From NCBI RefSeq assembly GCF_004792695.1, contig NZ_SRXU01000001.1, positions 1 through 64,000 on the forward strand: DNA of 64,000 nt, written 5' to 3'. The notes beneath the pieces are model-generated. The model was not told the DNA's origin. It made no database searches and was given only the letters and a program-made list of their open reading frames with translations. A program made the translations under genes and the position numbers. Each line of letters starts with the position of its first letter. Within the stretch, counting starts at the first letter, position 1. Shown here in pieces: positions 62,067 to 64,000 of this stretch. The stretch is from Sphingomonas naasensis (GTDB lineage: Bacteria > Pseudomonadota > Alphaproteobacteria > Sphingomonadales > Sphingomonadaceae).

Positions 62067-62660
62067 ATGTTGCGATCGTCGGTCCGGGCGGTGGTTGCCG
62101 CAGCCTTCGTGAGTTCTGCCGCCGCCGCGATGGCCACGCAGAGCGCGCCACCGGCCGTGCCGGCCGAGCCCGGCGCCACGCCGGCGCCCCTCGAAAGCGC
62201 GGCGCCCGGGCCGGTCGCGGCCGAGCCCGTTTCGCGATGCGCGCAGCTTCAGGCGGAGCTCGACACGCTCCAGCGCCAGATGATCGAGGCGAGCAACGAG
62301 ACCAGCCGCCTCGCGCTCGCCATGCAGAAGAACATGCGACGCCAGGCCAAGCGCGCGCGGGCCGCCGGGATGGTCTCGCGTTTCGCCGGGTTGATCCCGG
62401 GTGCGGGCGCGTTCGCCGGAATGGGCTCGTCGTTGCTGGGCGGCGGGCTCGCGTCGCCAAGGCTCGATCCGGGGATGGACAAGCGTATCGACGAGCAGGT
62501 CGCGATCAGCGAGCAGATGCTCCAGCTGTCGAACGGGCTGATCGCCCATCGCTGCCCCGCGACCGCGACGCCCTATGGCGCGATGGCAATGCCCGACGAT
62601 CCGGGCGCGGCGGCCCGCGCGGTCGATTCGGGCCGGCCGGCGCCCCGCGGGGGAGACTAG
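62067..62660 (+). CDS. Hypothetical exported protein with helical and glycine-rich segments
   Basis: 197 residues: signal peptide (AVVAAAFVSSAAAAMA), Pro/Ala linker, a helix with heptad character (RCAQLQAELDTLQRQMIEAS), a glycine-rich hydrophobic segment (FAGLIPGAGAFAGMGSSLLGGG), and a second helix (RIDEQVAISEQMLQLSNGLI). Two cysteines. Likely periplasmic or membrane-associated. No family recognised. Confidence 0.65.
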   Translation: MLRSSVRAVVAAAFVSSAAAAMATQSAPPAVPAEPGATPAPLESAAPGPVAAEPVSRCAQLQAELDTLQRQMIEASNETSRLALAMQKNMRRQAKRARAAGMVSRFAGLIPGAGAFAGMGSSLLGGGLASPRLDPGMDKRIDEQVAISEQMLQLSNGLIAHRCPATATPYGAMAMPDDPGAAARAVDSGRPAPRGGD

Positions 62661-62680
62661 CCGGGCCCGATCCGTTATCG

Positions 62681-62697
62681 CTCGTCCATCGGACGAG
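62681..62697 (+). promoter_or_regulatory. Hairpin CTCGTCC-ATC-GGACGAG at the ppk2 ribosome-binding site
   Basis: A perfect 7-bp inverted repeat with a 3-nt spacer ends 9 bp before the ppk2 ATG. Its right arm runs into the likely Shine-Dalgarno GAGGGA (62695-62700), so stem formation could limit ribosome access. Confidence 0.45.
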
Positions 62698-62706
62698 GGA
62701 CAATGG

Positions 62707-63480
62707 ATGGCGATCGATCTTTCCGACTATGAGGCGGGCGAGGCTTTCGACGGCGATTACGACAAGGCGCTCGCCAAGGTGCAGAAGCGGCTGAGCCACA
62801 TTCACTACGCGCATATCGTCCACAAGCGCCGCGCGATCATCGTGTTCGAGGGTTGGGACGCAGCGGGGAAGGGCGGGATCATCCAGCGCCTCACCGCCGA
62901 ATGGGATCCGCGCTATTTCGAGGTCTGGCCGATCTCGGCGCCAACGTCCGAGGAGCTGGCGCATCATTTCCTCTGGCGCTTCTGGCGGCGACTGCCGGCG
63001 CAGCACAACATCGCGATCTTCGACCGCAGCTGGTACGGGCGCGTGCTGGTCGAGCGGGTCGAGGGCTTTGCCGGCAAGGCCGATTGGAAGCGCGGCTATG
63101 CCGAGATCAACGATTTCGAGGCGCAGCAGGCCGATACCGGCGCGACGCTGGTCAAGGTCTTCGTCCATGTGACGCAGAAGACCCAGGACAAGAGGCTCAA
63201 GGCGCGGCTCGAGCATCCGTGGAAGCGCTGGAAGACCGGGCTCGACGACTATCGCAATCGCGCCAAGCGGGAGGACTATCTCGCGGCGATGGCCGAGATG
63301 TTCAAGCGCACCGACACCAAGCACGCGCCGTGGATCGTGATCGACGGCAACGACAAGAAGGCGGCGCGCATCGCCGCGCTCACCGCGATCGCCGATGCGC
63401 TGGAGGCGCATGTCCCGATGGAGCCGCCGGCGCTCGATCCCGAGGTGGAGAAGGTGGCGCGCAAGGCGCTCAATCTCTAG
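62707..63480 (+). CDS. ppk2: Polyphosphate kinase 2 family protein
   Basis: 257 residues, one PPK2 domain (class I-size). Walker A GWDAAGKGG lies at 49-57. The lid/Walker B FDRSWYGRVLVERVEGF and the C-terminal DYRNRAKREDYLAAMAEMF plus APWIVIDGNDKKAARI are diagnostic. PPK2 enzymes phosphorylate nucleoside mono- or diphosphates from polyphosphate. Subclass and nucleotide preference cannot be set here. The start at 62707 follows GAGGGACA. Its 3' end overlaps the convergent membrane-protein gene by 11 bp. Confidence 0.93.
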   Translation: MAIDLSDYEAGEAFDGDYDKALAKVQKRLSHIHYAHIVHKRRAIIVFEGWDAAGKGGIIQRLTAEWDPRYFEVWPISAPTSEELAHHFLWRFWRRLPAQHNIAIFDRSWYGRVLVERVEGFAGKADWKRGYAEINDFEAQQADTGATLVKVFVHVTQKTQDKRLKARLEHPWKRWKTGLDDYRNRAKREDYLAAMAEMFKRTDTKHAPWIVIDGNDKKAARIAALTAIADALEAHVPMEPPALDPEVEKVARKALNL

Positions 63481-64000
63481 CCATGCCGGGATAGGCCGCC
63501 GCATAGGCCAGTGCGAACGCCGCGCCCGTGCACGAAGCGATCAACCCGACGACCAACGTATCGAGCGTCATCAGCCCCGCGATCAATGTCGTCGCGCGCC
63601 CCAACGCGAGGCGATGCAGCGCATGATGCGCCGCCATCGTCGGCAGATAGGCGGCGACCAGCAACAGCGCGAGTAGCGGCAGACCGCGCCATCCGCTCCG
63701 CAGGCTCGCCAGCGGAGTCGGGCGTTCCTCGCCGAACAGCGCGGCAATCATCGCGAACAGCAAGGGAAGCACGGCGAAGCTCGCCGCAACATAGATCGTC
63801 CGATAAATCGCATCGGATACGCGCCCTTCGAGGCTGGCGGCGGCCGCCGACAATCCAACGAACATCGCCACGGCGGCGATCAGCCGCAGCCAAGCGACTC
63901 CGCGCACGTCCCACCAGCGGCCATCCTGCGCGTGCCAGAAGCGCGCCGCCGCGGCCATCGCGATCAGCAGTGCGGCCAGCTTGGCATAGCCGAATGCCCA
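63470..64000 (-). CDS. Polytopic membrane protein of unknown function (5' truncated by window)
   Basis: At least 176 residues; the frame stays open to base 64000, so the start is outside. Four to five hydrophobic helices are visible (WLRLIAAVAMFVGLSAAAAS; AASFAVLPLLFAMIAALFG; LLALLLVAAYLPTMAAHHAL; LDTLVVGLIASCTGAAFALAY), with a His-rich loop AAHHALH. No family recognised. It ends inside the 3' end of ppk2. Confidence 0.65.
   Translation of the reverse strand, partial: WAFGYAKLAALLIAMAAAARFWHAQDGRWWDVRGVAWLRLIAAVAMFVGLSAAAASLEGRVSDAIYRTIYVAASFAVLPLLFAMIAALFGEERPTPLASLRSGWRGLPLLALLLVAAYLPTMAAHHALHRLALGRATTLIAGLMTLDTLVVGLIASCTGAAFALAYAAAYPGMARD

Overview
The window is GC-rich and almost fully coding. 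It looks like chromosomal DNA of a sphingomonad (Alphaproteobacteria, Sphingomonas-like). The basis is the pyrF / trpF-trpB-trpA-accD-folC order, an HdaA-type DnaA homologue ahead of ppk1 and ppx, EcfG-like GGAAC-N16-17-GTT promoter candidates, many small glycine-zipper or periplasmic proteins, and REP-doublet (REPIN) elements typical of free-living Proteobacteria. No ribosomal operon, CRISPR array, insertion sequence or prophage is visible. One tRNA gene is present: tRNA-Ser(UGA), minus strand.

Layout. 1-2682: C-terminal part of a large autotransporter cut by the window edge. 2.9-7.8 kb: small secreted protein, tRNA-Ser, then a peptidoglycan set (MltB-type lytic transglycosylase, degenerate RlpA/SPOR protein, DacA-type carboxypeptidase) and holB. 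7.8-12.7 kb: MerR regulator with acyl-CoA dehydrogenase, a hairpin-guarded hypothetical gene, and a YdbS/YdbT PH-domain pair. 12.7-19.7 kb: SleB-like hydrolase, cysK plus an MFS exporter, and several small envelope proteins. 19.7-21.3 kb: a VapBC toxin-antitoxin pair divergent from an AT-richer abortive-infection (Abi_C, HEPN-like) gene. 21.3-31.7 kb: UvrD/PcrA helicase, a phosphate transporter behind a PHO box, an ankyrin lipoprotein, an MHS-family transporter, rsmD-rluB, an orphan receiver and two tiny membrane proteins. 31.8-36.7 kb: Rieske oxygenase, AmpG-like permease with a TPR protein and DUF2939, and a DUF805 protein. 36.7-44.6 kb: folC-accD-trpA-orf-trpB-trpF-GNAT-orf-pyrF-lapA, all minus strand. 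44.8-50.2 kb: patatin/EEP pair, YjbR, purN-purM. 50.3-55.9 kb: DUF2066-hdaA-ppk1-ppx on plus. 55.9-64 kb: I78 inhibitor-rnd (minus), then aspS, a D-2-hydroxyacid dehydrogenase, a serine hydrolase, ppk2, and a partial membrane protein.

How they work together. Three blocks are coherent: cell-wall trimming (mltB-rlpA-dacA, sleB, ampG); amino-acid and nucleotide synthesis (trp, pyrF, purN/M, cysK, folC, accD); and phosphate/polyphosphate metabolism (PHO-box pit transporter, ppk1, ppx, ppk2), with ppk1-ppx apparently co-transcribed with the replication-control gene hdaA.

The least ordinary parts are the divergent VapBC/Abi locus, a 16-bp perfect inverted repeat that buries the ribosome-binding site and start codon of the gene at 10097, an apparently leaderless merR promoter/operator, and several REPIN elements. 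All functional calls come from reading motifs; no database search was run.
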